Below, piece by piece: positions 47,275 to 57,006 of a stretch of 64,000 nucleotides of DNA. The stretch lies in NCBI GenBank assembly GCA_038141525.1, contig JAYQIF010000004.1, positions 62,001 to 126,000 of the forward strand. The letters are read 5' to 3'. The position numbers were made by a program, and so were the translations under genes. This DNA is from BACL21 sp038141525. GTDB taxonomy: Bacteria > Bacteroidota > Bacteroidia > Flavobacteriales > Flavobacteriaceae. The stretch's first letter is position 1. Every line of letters starts with the position of its first letter. The notes under the pieces are model-generated. The model was not told the origin of the DNA, did not search any database, and was given only the letters and a program-made list of their open reading frames with translations.

Positions 47275-49271
47275 ATGAAATTAAGATTGTTTTTTATCCT
47301 GAGCCTTTTGGCTTTTTCATTCTCGGCTAGTGCCCAGGAATTTATCAACCCAGTGCAGTGGTCTGTTTCAGTAGTACCCACAGACCAGGGTCATGATCTG
47401 GTGATGTCTGCTACTATCGAAGAAGGATGGCACCTTTACAGTCAAACGCAATTTGGCGATGAATTTGAAGGTCCTATCCGTACAGAGTTTTATTATAATG
47501 CGTCAGACTCTACTTACGTGCTTCAAGGCCCGACAAAAGAACCTGAGGTAGCGCCCGTTTACGATCCTGTTTTTGAACTCGATGTAATTTATTTTGAAGA
47601 TGAGGTGAGTTTTGTGCAGCCCATTAAAATCATTAATGCCCAGGGGAATACCCTCACCGCAGAAGTTTATTACTCGGTTTGTGATGCCGAGAAATGCCTT
47701 CCGCCAGATACCAAAACCTTCACTCTCACCCTGGCGACCTTAGGACTTATAAAACAAGAACTGGTGCTGACAGAGCGCGATATGCTGCTCTCTCAAGCCC
47801 TAGAACTCGACTTAAAAGGTCAAGAAAATTATACCCCAGAGGAGGAAGAGGAGCAGGGACTCGGTACCATTTTCTTATTGGGCTTTTTAGGTGGGTTATT
47901 GGCGCTCCTCACCCCATGTGTGTTCCCGATGATTCCGCTAACCGTTTCTTTTTTTACCAAAAGCGCGCAAAACAAAGCCACAGGAACCATCAAGGCCATT
48001 ACTTATGGAGCATTTATCTTCTTGATTTATGTGCTATTGAGTATTCCTTTTCATCTCTTGGACTCGGTACAACCTGAAATTCTCAACAATATCTCGACAA
48101 ACGTCTATCTAAACGTAGCCTTTTTTGTGATTTTTATCGCTTTTGCCTTTTCGTTTTTTGGCTATTACGAATTAACACTTCCTCAAAGTTGGAGTGCCAA
48201 AATGGACGACAAAGCCAACCAAGTCGGGGGTTATGTCGGGATTTTCTTCATGGCCTTGACCTTGGCTATTGTGTCGTTTTCTTGTACCGGACCGATCTTG
48301 GGATCGCTTCTTGGCGGATCGCTTACCAGTGATGGAGGAGCCATTCAGCTCACCGCCGGTATGGGTGGTTTTGGTTTGGCTTTGGCCTTGCCTTTTGCTC
48401 TTTTTGCCTTGTTCCCAAACTGGCTCAATGCGCTCCCTAAAAGTGGGGGATGGCTCAATACTGTAAAGGTGGTGTTAGGGTTCTTGGAAGTGGCTTTAGC
48501 CTTTAAATTCTTATCCAATGCAGACCTTGTAGAGCATTGGGGACTGATTAAACGCGAGCTCTTTATCGGGATATGGATGGTATGTGCCGCAGGCATCGCC
48601 CTATATTTATTTGGCTTTATCCGTTTTCCACACGATGGTCCTAAGGGTCAAAAAATTCAAAAGGCAATTGGATTTTTGGTCTTTTGAGCGTAGCGACATT
48701 TATTTATCTGGCGCCGGGATTGACTAATACCCCAGCCGCTAACCTTAAGCTCTTGAGTGGATTCCCGCCACCGCTTTTTTATAGCTATTACGACAAAGGC
48801 ACTAGCGCGCCTCTAGGACTCGAAGCGTACAAGGATTTTGATCAGGGTCTGGCTGCGGCAAAGGCTTCAGGCAAACCCCTGATGATTGACTTTACCGGTT
48901 GGGCCTGTGTGAATTGTCGCAAGATGGAAGAGCAAGTGTGGAGTGTTCCTGAGGTGTTTGAATTGCTGTCTGAAGAGTACGTTTTGGTTTCGCTCTACGT
49001 GGATGATCGCAAAGCACTTGCGGCAGAAGAGCAGTTCAGTTATGCACAACCCAATGGGCGCATTAAAAAACTCAAAACAGTAGGGGATAAATGGGCGACC
49101 TTCCAAACCATAAACTTTAAAAACAACTCTCAACCTTACTATATTCTTATTGATGAAGATTTGAATATGCTCAACAGACCTGTGGGTTACACCCCAGATG
49201 TGGATGAATATACTGAGTGGTTGACTGAAGGATTGGAAGAATTTCAACGCACGCATCAAGGGGCAGAATAA
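47275..49271 (+). CDS. dsbD: Thiol:disulfide interchange protein DsbD (one frameshift)
   Basis: About 665 residues after joining. A signal peptide (LLAFSFSASAQ) precedes the periplasmic alpha domain with C136 and C141 (YSVCDAEKCLPP). The eight-helix membrane domain has the CcdA-type cysteine in TPCVFPMIPLTVSFF and another in FSCTGPILGSLLGG. The gamma thioredoxin domain has C545-C548 in GWACVNCRKME. It passes electrons from cytoplasmic thioredoxin to the periplasm. A missing T near 48685 splits the last transmembrane helix (KAIGFLVF/LSVATFIYLA). A TTG overlapping the TGA could suggest two coupled genes, but a break inside a helix argues for one gene with an error. Confidence 0.94.
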
Positions 49272-49350
49272 GCTCGTGACAAGGGCTTTGAAACCAAAGA
49301 ATGATTCCTCAAGCGTGAACTAAAGGATGATTGACAATAGGAGTGTGGAT

Positions 49351-50019
49351 ATGAATAACGAAAATCAACTTGGGGTAATTTTTGATTTAGACGGGGTGAT
49401 CGTCGATACGGCCAAACACCATTTTGTGGCCTGGCAACAATTGGCGCAGTCTCAAGGTTGGGCCTTTACGGCTCAAGACAACGAGCAGCTCAAAGGCGTG
49501 AGCCGCGTCAGGAGCCTGGAACTCATTCTGCAGTGGAATAAGGCGCAGATCACTCCAGAGGTTTTTAATCGCCTACTTACCGAGAAAAACGAGCGTTATT
49601 TGAGCCTGATTGCCGATATGGATGCCTCTGAGCGGCTCCCTGACGTGCAGCGCGTGTTGCAGGCCTTCAAGGATCGCGGTTGCGGGATTGCTTTGGGTTC
49701 GGCCAGCAAAAACGCGCGACCAATTTTGGACAAAATTGAGCTCACGCCGTACTTCGATGTTATTGTGGATGGAACCAATGTCAGTAAAGCCAAACCCGAC
49801 CCTGAGGTTTTTCTTCAGGCGGCAGACCAGCTCGAAATAGACCCGAACAATTGTGTGGTGTTTGAGGATGCTATTGCCGGAATTCAAGCGGCAAAATCGG
49901 CTGGAATGCGGGCTTTTGGTATTGGCGATCCCGAGCAACTCACTGAGGCTGATCGAGTCTTTAAAGACTTTACTGAGCTAAACCATACATTTATTGAACA
50001 ACATATTATCGGTCGATGA
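49351..50019 (+). CDS. pgmB: Beta-phosphoglucomutase
   Basis: About 222 residues of HAD-superfamily sequence. GVIFDLDGVIVDTAKHHFVAW carries the nucleophile and acid Asp residues, ERYLSLIADM is from the cap, then ALGSASKNARPIL and KPDPEVFLQAADQL, VVFEDAIAGIQAAKSAGM. It converts beta-glucose-1-phosphate to glucose-6-phosphate. ATG 49351 has an AGGAG 7 bases upstream; an in-frame ATG at 49327 is less likely. It overlaps the GH65 phosphorylase gene by 4 bases, so enzyme and substrate supplier are translationally coupled. Confidence 0.94.
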   Translation: MNNENQLGVIFDLDGVIVDTAKHHFVAWQQLAQSQGWAFTAQDNEQLKGVSRVRSLELILQWNKAQITPEVFNRLLTEKNERYLSLIADMDASERLPDVQRVLQAFKDRGCGIALGSASKNARPILDKIELTPYFDVIVDGTNVSKAKPDPEVFLQAADQLEIDPNNCVVFEDAIAGIQAAKSAGMRAFGIGDPEQLTEADRVFKDFTELNHTFIEQHIIGR

Positions 50020-52334
50020 ATATCAATTATATCAAAGCAGATCCTTGGCGTTTGATCGAACAAGGTTTTAAGCCTGAGCATGTTGAGGCCTCAGAAAGTT
50101 TATTTTCTTTAGGGAATGGCGCTATGGGTCAGCGCGCGAACTTTGAAGAGCAGTACAGCGGTAAAACTTTTCAAGGCAGTTATATCGCCGGTGTCTATTA
50201 TCCGGATAAGACTCGTGTGGGCTGGTGGAAAAACGGTTATCCCGAGTATTTTGCTAAAGTACTCAACGCCCCGAATTGGATTGGAATTGATGTCTTTGTC
50301 GACGGAACCCCGCTGGATTTAAATACCCTAAAAGTACTAGAGTTTCAGCGTGTTCTGGACATGAAAACAGGTCTTTATCAGCGTGATTTTATTGTAAAGA
50401 TGCCTTCTGGAGCTAAGATTGCGGTTAAGGCGCGTCGCTTTTTGAGTTTCAGCACCCCAGAACTCGGCGCCATTGATTACCAAATCACCTTATTAGAAGG
50501 CAAAGAATCGGTAAGCGCCCGCTCCGAAAAGGAATCGGATAGTTCGGTAGAAATTATCCTCAAGCCTTTTGTCGATGCTGGGATCAAAAACCGCGACAGC
50601 AATTGGGATGATCCCTTTTGGGCCATAACCAATGTGAGTCATGAGGGTAACTCTGCTTTTATTGAGGCCCATACCCTAAAAACCGAGTTTGCGACTTGTA
50701 CTTACATGCAGGTGCACTTAACCCACCAGGGGAAACCAGTTTCCATGAGTACATCCCAGCACGGTGATAAACGCATCGAAAGTACGGGGACTGTTCGCCT
50801 GAATGCCGGAGAGTCTTTAACCTTAAACAAATATGGAGGCTACACGGTGGATTTATACCACCCAAAATCCGAACTTGTTAGTGCGGCAAAAGCCCATCTA
50901 AAAACTGCGCATGAACAGGGCTTTGAAGCTCTGCTCAAGGCGCAAGAAGACGCATGGGCAGAAATTTGGCAGACTGCAGACATCACCATAGAGGGGGATG
51001 TTCCAGCCCAACAAGCCATTCGTTTTAATATTTTTCAGCTCAACCAGACCTATACGGGTCGGGATGCACGCCTGAACATTGGTCCGAAAGGCTTTACCGG
51101 AGAAAAATACGGCGGGAGTACCTATTGGGACACAGAGGCTTATTGTTTGCCTTTTTACATGGCCACCAAAAACCAGGAAGTCGCACGTAATCTATTGACT
51201 TATCGCTACAAGCAACTGGATAAGGCCATTGAAAACGCGGCTAAACTTGGGTTTCACTCGGGCGCAGCGCTTTATCCTATGGTGACGATGAACGGTGAGG
51301 AGTGCCACAATGAGTGGGAAATCACTTTTGAAGAAATTCATCGCAACGGGGCGATTGCTTTTGCTATTTACAATTACGAGCGTTACACCCAAGATTTGAC
51401 TTATGTTCCTGAGATGGGTCTAGAGGTACTCATCGGTATTGCGCGTTTTTGGGCCCAAAGAGCCAGTCTGAGTCCAGCCAAAGGACAATATGTGATTCTT
51501 GGGGTGACCGGGCCCAATGAATACGAAAACAACGTCAACAACAACTGGTACACAAATTACATTGCAGCCTGGTGTTTAAACTATGCCGCGGCTATGGCCG
51601 TGCGCACCCAGGAAAATTCTGGGCAAGAATACCAGCGTATTGTCGCTAAAACCGAGCTTAAGGATCAGGAATTGTCGCATTGGCAGGCCATAGCCGCGGA
51701 TATGTATTATCCCTATCACAAAGATTTGGACATCTATTTGCAACAAGACGGTTTTCTGGACAAAGATTTGACACCAGTAGATGAGTTGTCTGTGCAAGAG
51801 CGCCCTATAAACCAGCACTGGTCTTGGGATCGCATATTGCGCTCGCCTTACATCAAACAGGCCGATGTCCTGCAGGGGTTTTACTTTTTTGAACAGGATT
51901 TTGATCAAGAGGCACTGTCGCGTCACTTTGATTTTTATGAGCCATTGACGGTTCATGAGTCTTCACTGTCACCATGCGTGCATAGCATACTCGCGGCCAA
52001 GCTCAATAAAATGGATCTGGCCTATGCCTTTTACCTGCGTACGGCGCGGCTTGATCTAGACGATTACAACCACGAGGTGCACGAGGGCTGTCACATCACC
52101 TCTATGGCAGGGACTTGGATGAGTATCTTAGAGGGCTTTGGGGGCATGCGCGTCAAAGACAATACGTTAAGCTTTGATCCAAAATTACCCGAAGCATGGC
52201 AGGGATTTGCCTTTAAAATTAACTTTCGCGGGAGTGTTTTAAATATCAGTGTCGGACGTGATAAAACCCAAATCACCCGTGAATCAGGCCCTGAGTGCAG
52301 TGTATTGCTGTCCGGGTCAGAAATAAATGTTTAA
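50016..52334 (+). CDS. GH65 disaccharide phosphorylase (maltose phosphorylase-like)
   Basis: A 772-residue intact protein. The N-terminal super-sandwich (ASESLFSLGNGAMGQRANFEE) is followed by the (alpha/alpha)6 barrel with GSTYWDTEAYCLPFYM, MVTMNGEECHNEWEIT and VTGPNEYENNVNNNWYTNY, which holds the catalytic acid, then HEGCHITSMAGTWMSIL with phosphate-binding residues. It phosphorolyses maltose to glucose and beta-glucose-1-phosphate; other alpha-glucosyl disaccharides are possible. The adjacent pgmB and the GH13 amylase favour maltose. Confidence 0.93.
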   Translation: MNINYIKADPWRLIEQGFKPEHVEASESLFSLGNGAMGQRANFEEQYSGKTFQGSYIAGVYYPDKTRVGWWKNGYPEYFAKVLNAPNWIGIDVFVDGTPLDLNTLKVLEFQRVLDMKTGLYQRDFIVKMPSGAKIAVKARRFLSFSTPELGAIDYQITLLEGKESVSARSEKESDSSVEIILKPFVDAGIKNRDSNWDDPFWAITNVSHEGNSAFIEAHTLKTEFATCTYMQVHLTHQGKPVSMSTSQHGDKRIESTGTVRLNAGESLTLNKYGGYTVDLYHPKSELVSAAKAHLKTAHEQGFEALLKAQEDAWAEIWQTADITIEGDVPAQQAIRFNIFQLNQTYTGRDARLNIGPKGFTGEKYGGSTYWDTEAYCLPFYMATKNQEVARNLLTYRYKQLDKAIENAAKLGFHSGAALYPMVTMNGEECHNEWEITFEEIHRNGAIAFAIYNYERYTQDLTYVPEMGLEVLIGIARFWAQRASLSPAKGQYVILGVTGPNEYENNVNNNWYTNYIAAWCLNYAAAMAVRTQENSGQEYQRIVAKTELKDQELSHWQAIAADMYYPYHKDLDIYLQQDGFLDKDLTPVDELSVQERPINQHWSWDRILRSPYIKQADVLQGFYFFEQDFDQEALSRHFDFYEPLTVHESSLSPCVHSILAAKLNKMDLAYAFYLRTARLDLDDYNHEVHEGCHITSMAGTWMSILEGFGGMRVKDNTLSFDPKLPEAWQGFAFKINFRGSVLNISVGRDKTQITRESGPECSVLLSGSEINV

Positions 52335-54045
52335 AAAAAACCTAAAAACAATGATTCGATTTTCTGTGTTAAGCCTAATCATGTCAGTTCTTCTTTTGGC
52401 GGGCTGTCAAAACAATAGCAATGAGAAACAAGCGGAGTCCTTAGCTGCTCAAGAGACCCCTTACTTTAACTGGGAAGGGGCGACGGTTTATTTTCTGCTT
52501 ACAGATCGATTCAACAACGGCGACCCCAGTAATGATGTAAATTTTGAGCGTACCGAGCCCACTGCTGTGCTCAGAGGTTTTGAAGGGGGCGATATCGCTG
52601 GGGTAACCCAAAAAATCGAATCAGGTTATTTTAACGACCTCGGGGTGCATGCACTATGGCTGACCCCACTTGTAGAGCAAATCCACGCCGGTACCGACGA
52701 AGGAACCGGTTTTACATACGGTTATCACGGTTATTGGGCCAAAGATTGGACGGCTTTAGATCCTAATTTTGGGACTCAGGATGAACTCAAAACCATGATT
52801 GAAACCGCTCATAAACATGGCATACGCGTTTTGCTCGACGCGGTAGTCAATCATCATGGACCCCAGACCGAAGTTGATGGCATTTGGCCCGAAGATTGGG
52901 TGCGTCGCGGCCCGACTTGTACCCATGATTCTTACGCAGGAGCTACTTCTTGTAATTTAGTTGAGAATCTACCCGATGTCCTTACGGAAAGCAATAAGGA
53001 GGTCGCTTTACCACCACAACTTGTGGATAAATGGAAAAAAGAAGGGCGTCTTGAACAAGAAATGGCCGAGCTCGATGCCTTTTTCGAGCGCACAGGCTAC
53101 CCTAGAGCACCGCGTTTTTACATCATGAAATGGCTCAGTGACTATGTGACCGATTACGGAATCGATGGGTTCCGTGTAGATACCGCCAAGCATACCGAAG
53201 TGACGGTTTGGGAAGAATTTCGGGTAATTTGCGATGCCGCTTTTGCTCAGTGGAAACAGGAAAACCCTGAGGCAGTCCTGGATCAAAGCCCATTCTACTT
53301 GGTGGGTGAGGTGTATTCTTATGACATTCACCACATGAAGGACTATGATTTCGGCGATCGCAGCGAAAACTTTTTTAACAACAGTTTTGATGCGCTGATT
53401 AATTTTCACATCAAAGGCACTCAGGATTTGAGTTTAGAAGAGTTGTACAGCGACTACAGCAGTATACTAAATGGCCCAATGGATGGCTTTGGTACCCTTA
53501 ATTTTATGAGCTCACACGACGATGGGTCTCCTTTTGACAAGGAGCGTAAAAACCCATATGAAACTGCGCGACGCTTGCTTTTAGCGCCGGGGGCTGCCCA
53601 GATTTATTACGGTGATGAGCTCGCTAGACCGCTGATTATAGAAGGAACTCAAGGGGATGCCACGCTGCGCTCCTTCATGAATTGGGAAGATTTAAAAGAC
53701 AATGCTCAGACAGCCAAAGTTCTTGACTATTGGCAGCGCCTTGGGCAATTCCGAGCGCGTCACATGGCCATCGGGGCAGGGGTGCATCAGCAGATTTCAG
53801 AGGCCCCTTATACATTTTCTCGCGTATTTAGCGACAACGATAATCAAGACCGCGTGGTGGTCGCCGTACTGAGTGATGCCGATATTAAAATGGCCAAAGA
53901 GGGATTGCGCGTCCCTGTAGGGGATATTTTTGCCGAAGGCGCAGTGGTTCGGGATGCGTTTACCGGTCAGGAATATAAGGTTTCTGAGAGTGGCGTGGAT
54001 CTCAAGACTTTTGAAGACGTTGTACTTTTGGAGTCAGCATTTTAG
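52327..54045 (+). CDS. GH13 alpha-amylase family lipoprotein
   Basis: A 572-residue intact protein. A signal with lipobox LLAGC (VLLLAGCQNNS) anchors it in a membrane. The GH13 (beta/alpha)8 barrel has DAVVNHHG, FRVDTAKH (nucleophile D285), VGEVYSYD (acid E328) and MSSHDDGS (D398). The layout, with a large insert after VNHHG, resembles periplasmic MalS-type amylases. It would cut starch or maltodextrins outside the cytoplasm to feed the phosphorylase. It overlaps the GH65 gene by 8 bases. Confidence 0.92.
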   Translation: MFKKNLKTMIRFSVLSLIMSVLLLAGCQNNSNEKQAESLAAQETPYFNWEGATVYFLLTDRFNNGDPSNDVNFERTEPTAVLRGFEGGDIAGVTQKIESGYFNDLGVHALWLTPLVEQIHAGTDEGTGFTYGYHGYWAKDWTALDPNFGTQDELKTMIETAHKHGIRVLLDAVVNHHGPQTEVDGIWPEDWVRRGPTCTHDSYAGATSCNLVENLPDVLTESNKEVALPPQLVDKWKKEGRLEQEMAELDAFFERTGYPRAPRFYIMKWLSDYVTDYGIDGFRVDTAKHTEVTVWEEFRVICDAAFAQWKQENPEAVLDQSPFYLVGEVYSYDIHHMKDYDFGDRSENFFNNSFDALINFHIKGTQDLSLEELYSDYSSILNGPMDGFGTLNFMSSHDDGSPFDKERKNPYETARRLLLAPGAAQIYYGDELARPLIIEGTQGDATLRSFMNWEDLKDNAQTAKVLDYWQRLGQFRARHMAIGAGVHQQISEAPYTFSRVFSDNDNQDRVVVAVLSDADIKMAKEGLRVPVGDIFAEGAVVRDAFTGQEYKVSESGVDLKTFEDVVLLESAF

Positions 54046-54076
54046 CACGCGATCAACACGAACAATAGTATTAAAC

Positions 54077-54094
54077 CGAAAACGTTATCGTTCG
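54077..54094. promoter_or_regulatory. Candidate LacI-like operator upstream of pfkA
   Basis: CGAAAACGTTATCGTTCG is an imperfect dyad (AACG TTAT CGTT core) in the 107-base gap between the amylase gene and pfkA. Its form is like LacI/GalR-type sites, but no such regulator is in the window. Confidence 0.3.
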
Positions 54095-54152
54095 TGTAAC
54101 CGTTTGTTATGTTAGAGGAATAATTTATTTTAGCGCGGCTTAACCCGAAAGC

Positions 54153-55126
54153 ATGAAAAAAATAGCTGTTTTGACCAGTGGGGGCGATGCTCCTGGAATG
54201 AATGCCGCAATACGCGCGGTAGTGCGTGCTTGCGCCTTTAATCAGTTAGAATGTGTGGGTGTTTTCGTGGTTTACAAGGTCTTATTGAGGGTGATTTCAA
54301 AGAAATGGGACCACGCTCTGTAAAAAACATCATCAATCGCGGCGGAACTATTCTCAAATCGGCTCGTTCCAAAGAATTTCGTACTCCTGAAGGACGCGCT
54401 AAGGCATACGCCCAATTACAAAAAGCGGGTATTGATGCTCTGGTGGTGATTGGTGGTGACGGAACCTTTACTGGTGCGAGTGTGTTTATGACGGAGTATG
54501 ACATCCCGATTGTGGGTCTTCCCGGGACCATTGATAACGACATTAACGGTACAGATTACACTATAGGCTACGATACGGCGCTAAACACCGTGGTCGAGGC
54601 CATTGATAAGATTCGTGATACAGCAAATTCACACAACCGATTATTTTTAATTGAGGTAATGGGGCGTGATGCTGGAGATATTGCTCTAAATGCCGGTATT
54701 GGTGCTGGTGCAGAAGAAATTTTAATTCCCGAAGAGAATTTGGGACTAGACCGTTTGGTTAACTCGCTCAAGCGCAGTAAGAAAAGTGGAAAATCGAGCA
54801 GTATTGTTGTCGTGGCTGAAGGCGATCAAAGCGGTAAAAATATATTTGAGCTCGCCGAGTATGTGCGTGAGAACCTGGATGATTACGAGGTGAAAGTGAC
54901 GGTATTAGGGCATATTCAGCGCGGGGGCTCTCCGAGTTGTTATGACCGTGTATTGGCCAGTCGCCTTGGGGTCGGAGCAGTAGATGCTTTGCTCGATGGT
55001 GCGCGTGGGGTCATGATTGGCGTGGCCAATAACAAAGTAGTAAGTGTGCCTTTTGAAGAAGCAATCAAAGGCGAAAATGAGATAGATTTAGATTTAATTC
55101 GAGTAGCAGACATCACGTCTGTATAA
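54153..55126 (+). CDS. pfkA: ATP-dependent 6-phosphofructokinase (one frameshift)
   Basis: About 324 residues after joining. It starts MKKIAVLTSGGDAPGMNAAI, then has VVIGGDGTFTGA, the catalytic LPGTIDNDINGTD, IEVMGRDAGDIAL and VTVLGHIQRGGSPSC. The GGDGT context is of the ATP-dependent type, with Gly after GGD. A missing T in the T-run near 54263 (CVGVF/RGLQGLIEG) breaks the frame about 37 codons in. ATG 54153 is the only start giving the conserved N-terminus. gapA follows after 15 bases. Confidence 0.95.
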
Positions 55127-55141
55127 TTTTTAAAATTGACT

Positions 55142-56138
55142 ATGACAAAAATTGGTATTAACGGTTTCGGCCGAATTGGTAGAATTGCTTTCAGAATTGC
55201 GGCAGCAAACGAAAATGTAGAAGTAGTAGGAATCAACGACCTACTGGATGTAGATCACTTGGCGTATTTACTCAAGTACGACTCGGTACACGGTAAATTC
55301 AATGGTACTGTTGATGTGGTCGACGGCAACCTTGTAGTGAACGGTAAAACCATTCGCATTACTGCAGAGCGCAATCCTGAAGATTTGAAATGGGATGAAG
55401 TTGGGTGCTGAAATCGTAATGGATTGTACCGGTATCTTTACCACTTTGGACAAAGCAGGAGCGCATCTAAAAGCGGGGGCACGTAAAGTTGTTATTTCAG
55501 CGCCATCGGCGGATGCACCCATGTTTGTCATGGGCGTAAATGATCAAGATGTTAAAGCTACAGACACAATTGTTTCTAACGCCTCTTGTACGACAAACTG
55601 TTTGGCCCCTCTTGCCAAAGTATTGGATGATGAGTTTGGTCTAGTGGAAGGTTTAATGACCACAGTACACGCCGCTACAGCGACTCAATTTACCGTTGAT
55701 GGTCCTTCAAAAAAGGATTTCAGCGGCGGACGAAGCTCACTTAACAATATTATTCCTGCATCCACCGGGGCTGCAAAAGCAGTTACAAAGGTAATTCCAG
55801 CCCTTGAAGGAAAGCTAACCGGAATGGCGTTCCGCGTGCCGACTGCAGACGTTTCTGTAGTTGATTTAACGGTAAGAATCGAGAAAAAAGCCACCTACGA
55901 GCAAATCAAAGCAGCATTTAAAACAGCCTCTGAGGGTGCTTATGCTGGTGTGATCAGCTATACAGAGGATTCTGTGGTGTCTCAAGATTACGTCAGTGAC
56001 CCACATACCTGTAACTTTGACGCTGGTGCTGGAATGGCGCTTAACGACAACTTCTTTAAGCTCATTGCTTGGTACGATAATGAGTACGGTTACTCAGCAA
56101 AACTTGTTGAATTGGCACAACACGTAGCAAAGCTCTAG
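55142..56138 (+). CDS. gapA: Glyceraldehyde-3-phosphate dehydrogenase (one frameshift)
   Basis: About 331 residues after joining. The NAD-binding KIGINGFGRIGRIAFR is followed by LLDVDHLAYLLKYDSVHGKF, the catalytic C149 in SNASCTTNCLAPLAKVL, and WYDNEYGYSAKLVEL. It oxidises glyceraldehyde-3-phosphate to 1,3-bisphosphoglycerate. An extra G in the GGG at 55403-55405 (WDEVG/AEIVMDC) breaks the frame after 90 codons. It stands between pfkA and a sugar kinase gene. Confidence 0.96.
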
Positions 56139-56142
56139 TGCT

Positions 56143-57006
56143 ATGACACTTATTGCAGACGGTGGTTCGACTAAGTGCGATTGGATCCTGTTGGATGCCC
56201 AAGGCGAAGTGCTTATAAAAACGAGAACAAAAGGGTTAAACCCAGCGGTGATTCCTTTTGATGAACTGGTTAATCGTATTTCGGTTAATGAAGATTTGGC
56301 TAGTGTTTTTGATACAGTAGAAGTTTTAGATTTTTATGGAGCTGGTGCTGGGACTAAGACGCCTAATGAAATTTTAGGTAAGGCGTTAAAATCTCTTTTC
56401 ACAAAAGCAGAAGTGACCGTAAATGAGGATTTGTTGGCTGCGGTTTATGCGGCCACCACAGAGCCTGGTATCGTTTGTATTTTGGGTACTGGAAGCAATA
56501 GTTGTTACTTTGACGGAGAAAAAATTCACGCGAATGTGCCTTCTTTGGGGTATGTGATTATGGATGAGGCCAGTGGCAACTACTTTGGTAAACGACTGAT
56601 TCGTGATTATTACTACGGAGTGATGCCAGAGCCCCTGATGAAAGAGTTTGCGACAAGATTCAATTTAGAGGCGGATGAGATCAAACTCAACGTCTATCAA
56701 AGGCCTAACCCGAATACCTATCTCGCGTCTTTTGCTGAATTCATTTTTACGGCTGAAGAGGTTAATGGTTACCTTTATCAACTGATTTCTGATGGCATGG
56801 ATCGCTTTATCAAGCGACGTGTGCTTTGTTATCCAGAGGCGCAAAATGTGCCGATTCATTTTATAGGCTCGATTGCGCATTTCTCTGAAGAGATGATCAA
56901 AAACGTCATGAAACCGTATCATTTAAAGCTAGGAAAAATTATTCGGCGTCCGATTGATGGATTAATTGAATATTACAGAGAACACAGATTAAATGCAGAG
57001 GCATGA
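56143..57006 (+). CDS. BadF/BadG-type sugar kinase (N-acetylglucosamine kinase-like)
   Basis: A 287-residue intact actin-fold kinase. Phosphate 1 loop is LIADGGSTKCDWILLD, then VCILGTGSNSCYFDG (phosphate 2) and a VPSLGYVIMDEASGNYFGKRL segment. The family contains N-acetylglucosamine kinases and ATPase subunits of the 2-hydroxyacyl dehydratase activators. There is no dehydratase here, so a sugar kinase is more likely. Its position 4 bases after gapA and overlapping pgi suggests that it phosphorylates glucose or glucosamine for glycolysis. Confidence 0.8.
   Translation: MTLIADGGSTKCDWILLDAQGEVLIKTRTKGLNPAVIPFDELVNRISVNEDLASVFDTVEVLDFYGAGAGTKTPNEILGKALKSLFTKAEVTVNEDLLAAVYAATTEPGIVCILGTGSNSCYFDGEKIHANVPSLGYVIMDEASGNYFGKRLIRDYYYGVMPEPLMKEFATRFNLEADEIKLNVYQRPNPNTYLASFAEFIFTAEEVNGYLYQLISDGMDRFIKRRVLCYPEAQNVPIHFIGSIAHFSEEMIKNVMKPYHLKLGKIIRRPIDGLIEYYREHRLNAEA

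Noticed and set aside
48684..48687. TTGA overlap that could make dsbD two translationally coupled genes, or a programmed frameshift
   Set aside because: The break falls inside a transmembrane helix, and many other genes here have the same kind of one-base loss in a T-run. A sequence error is simpler.
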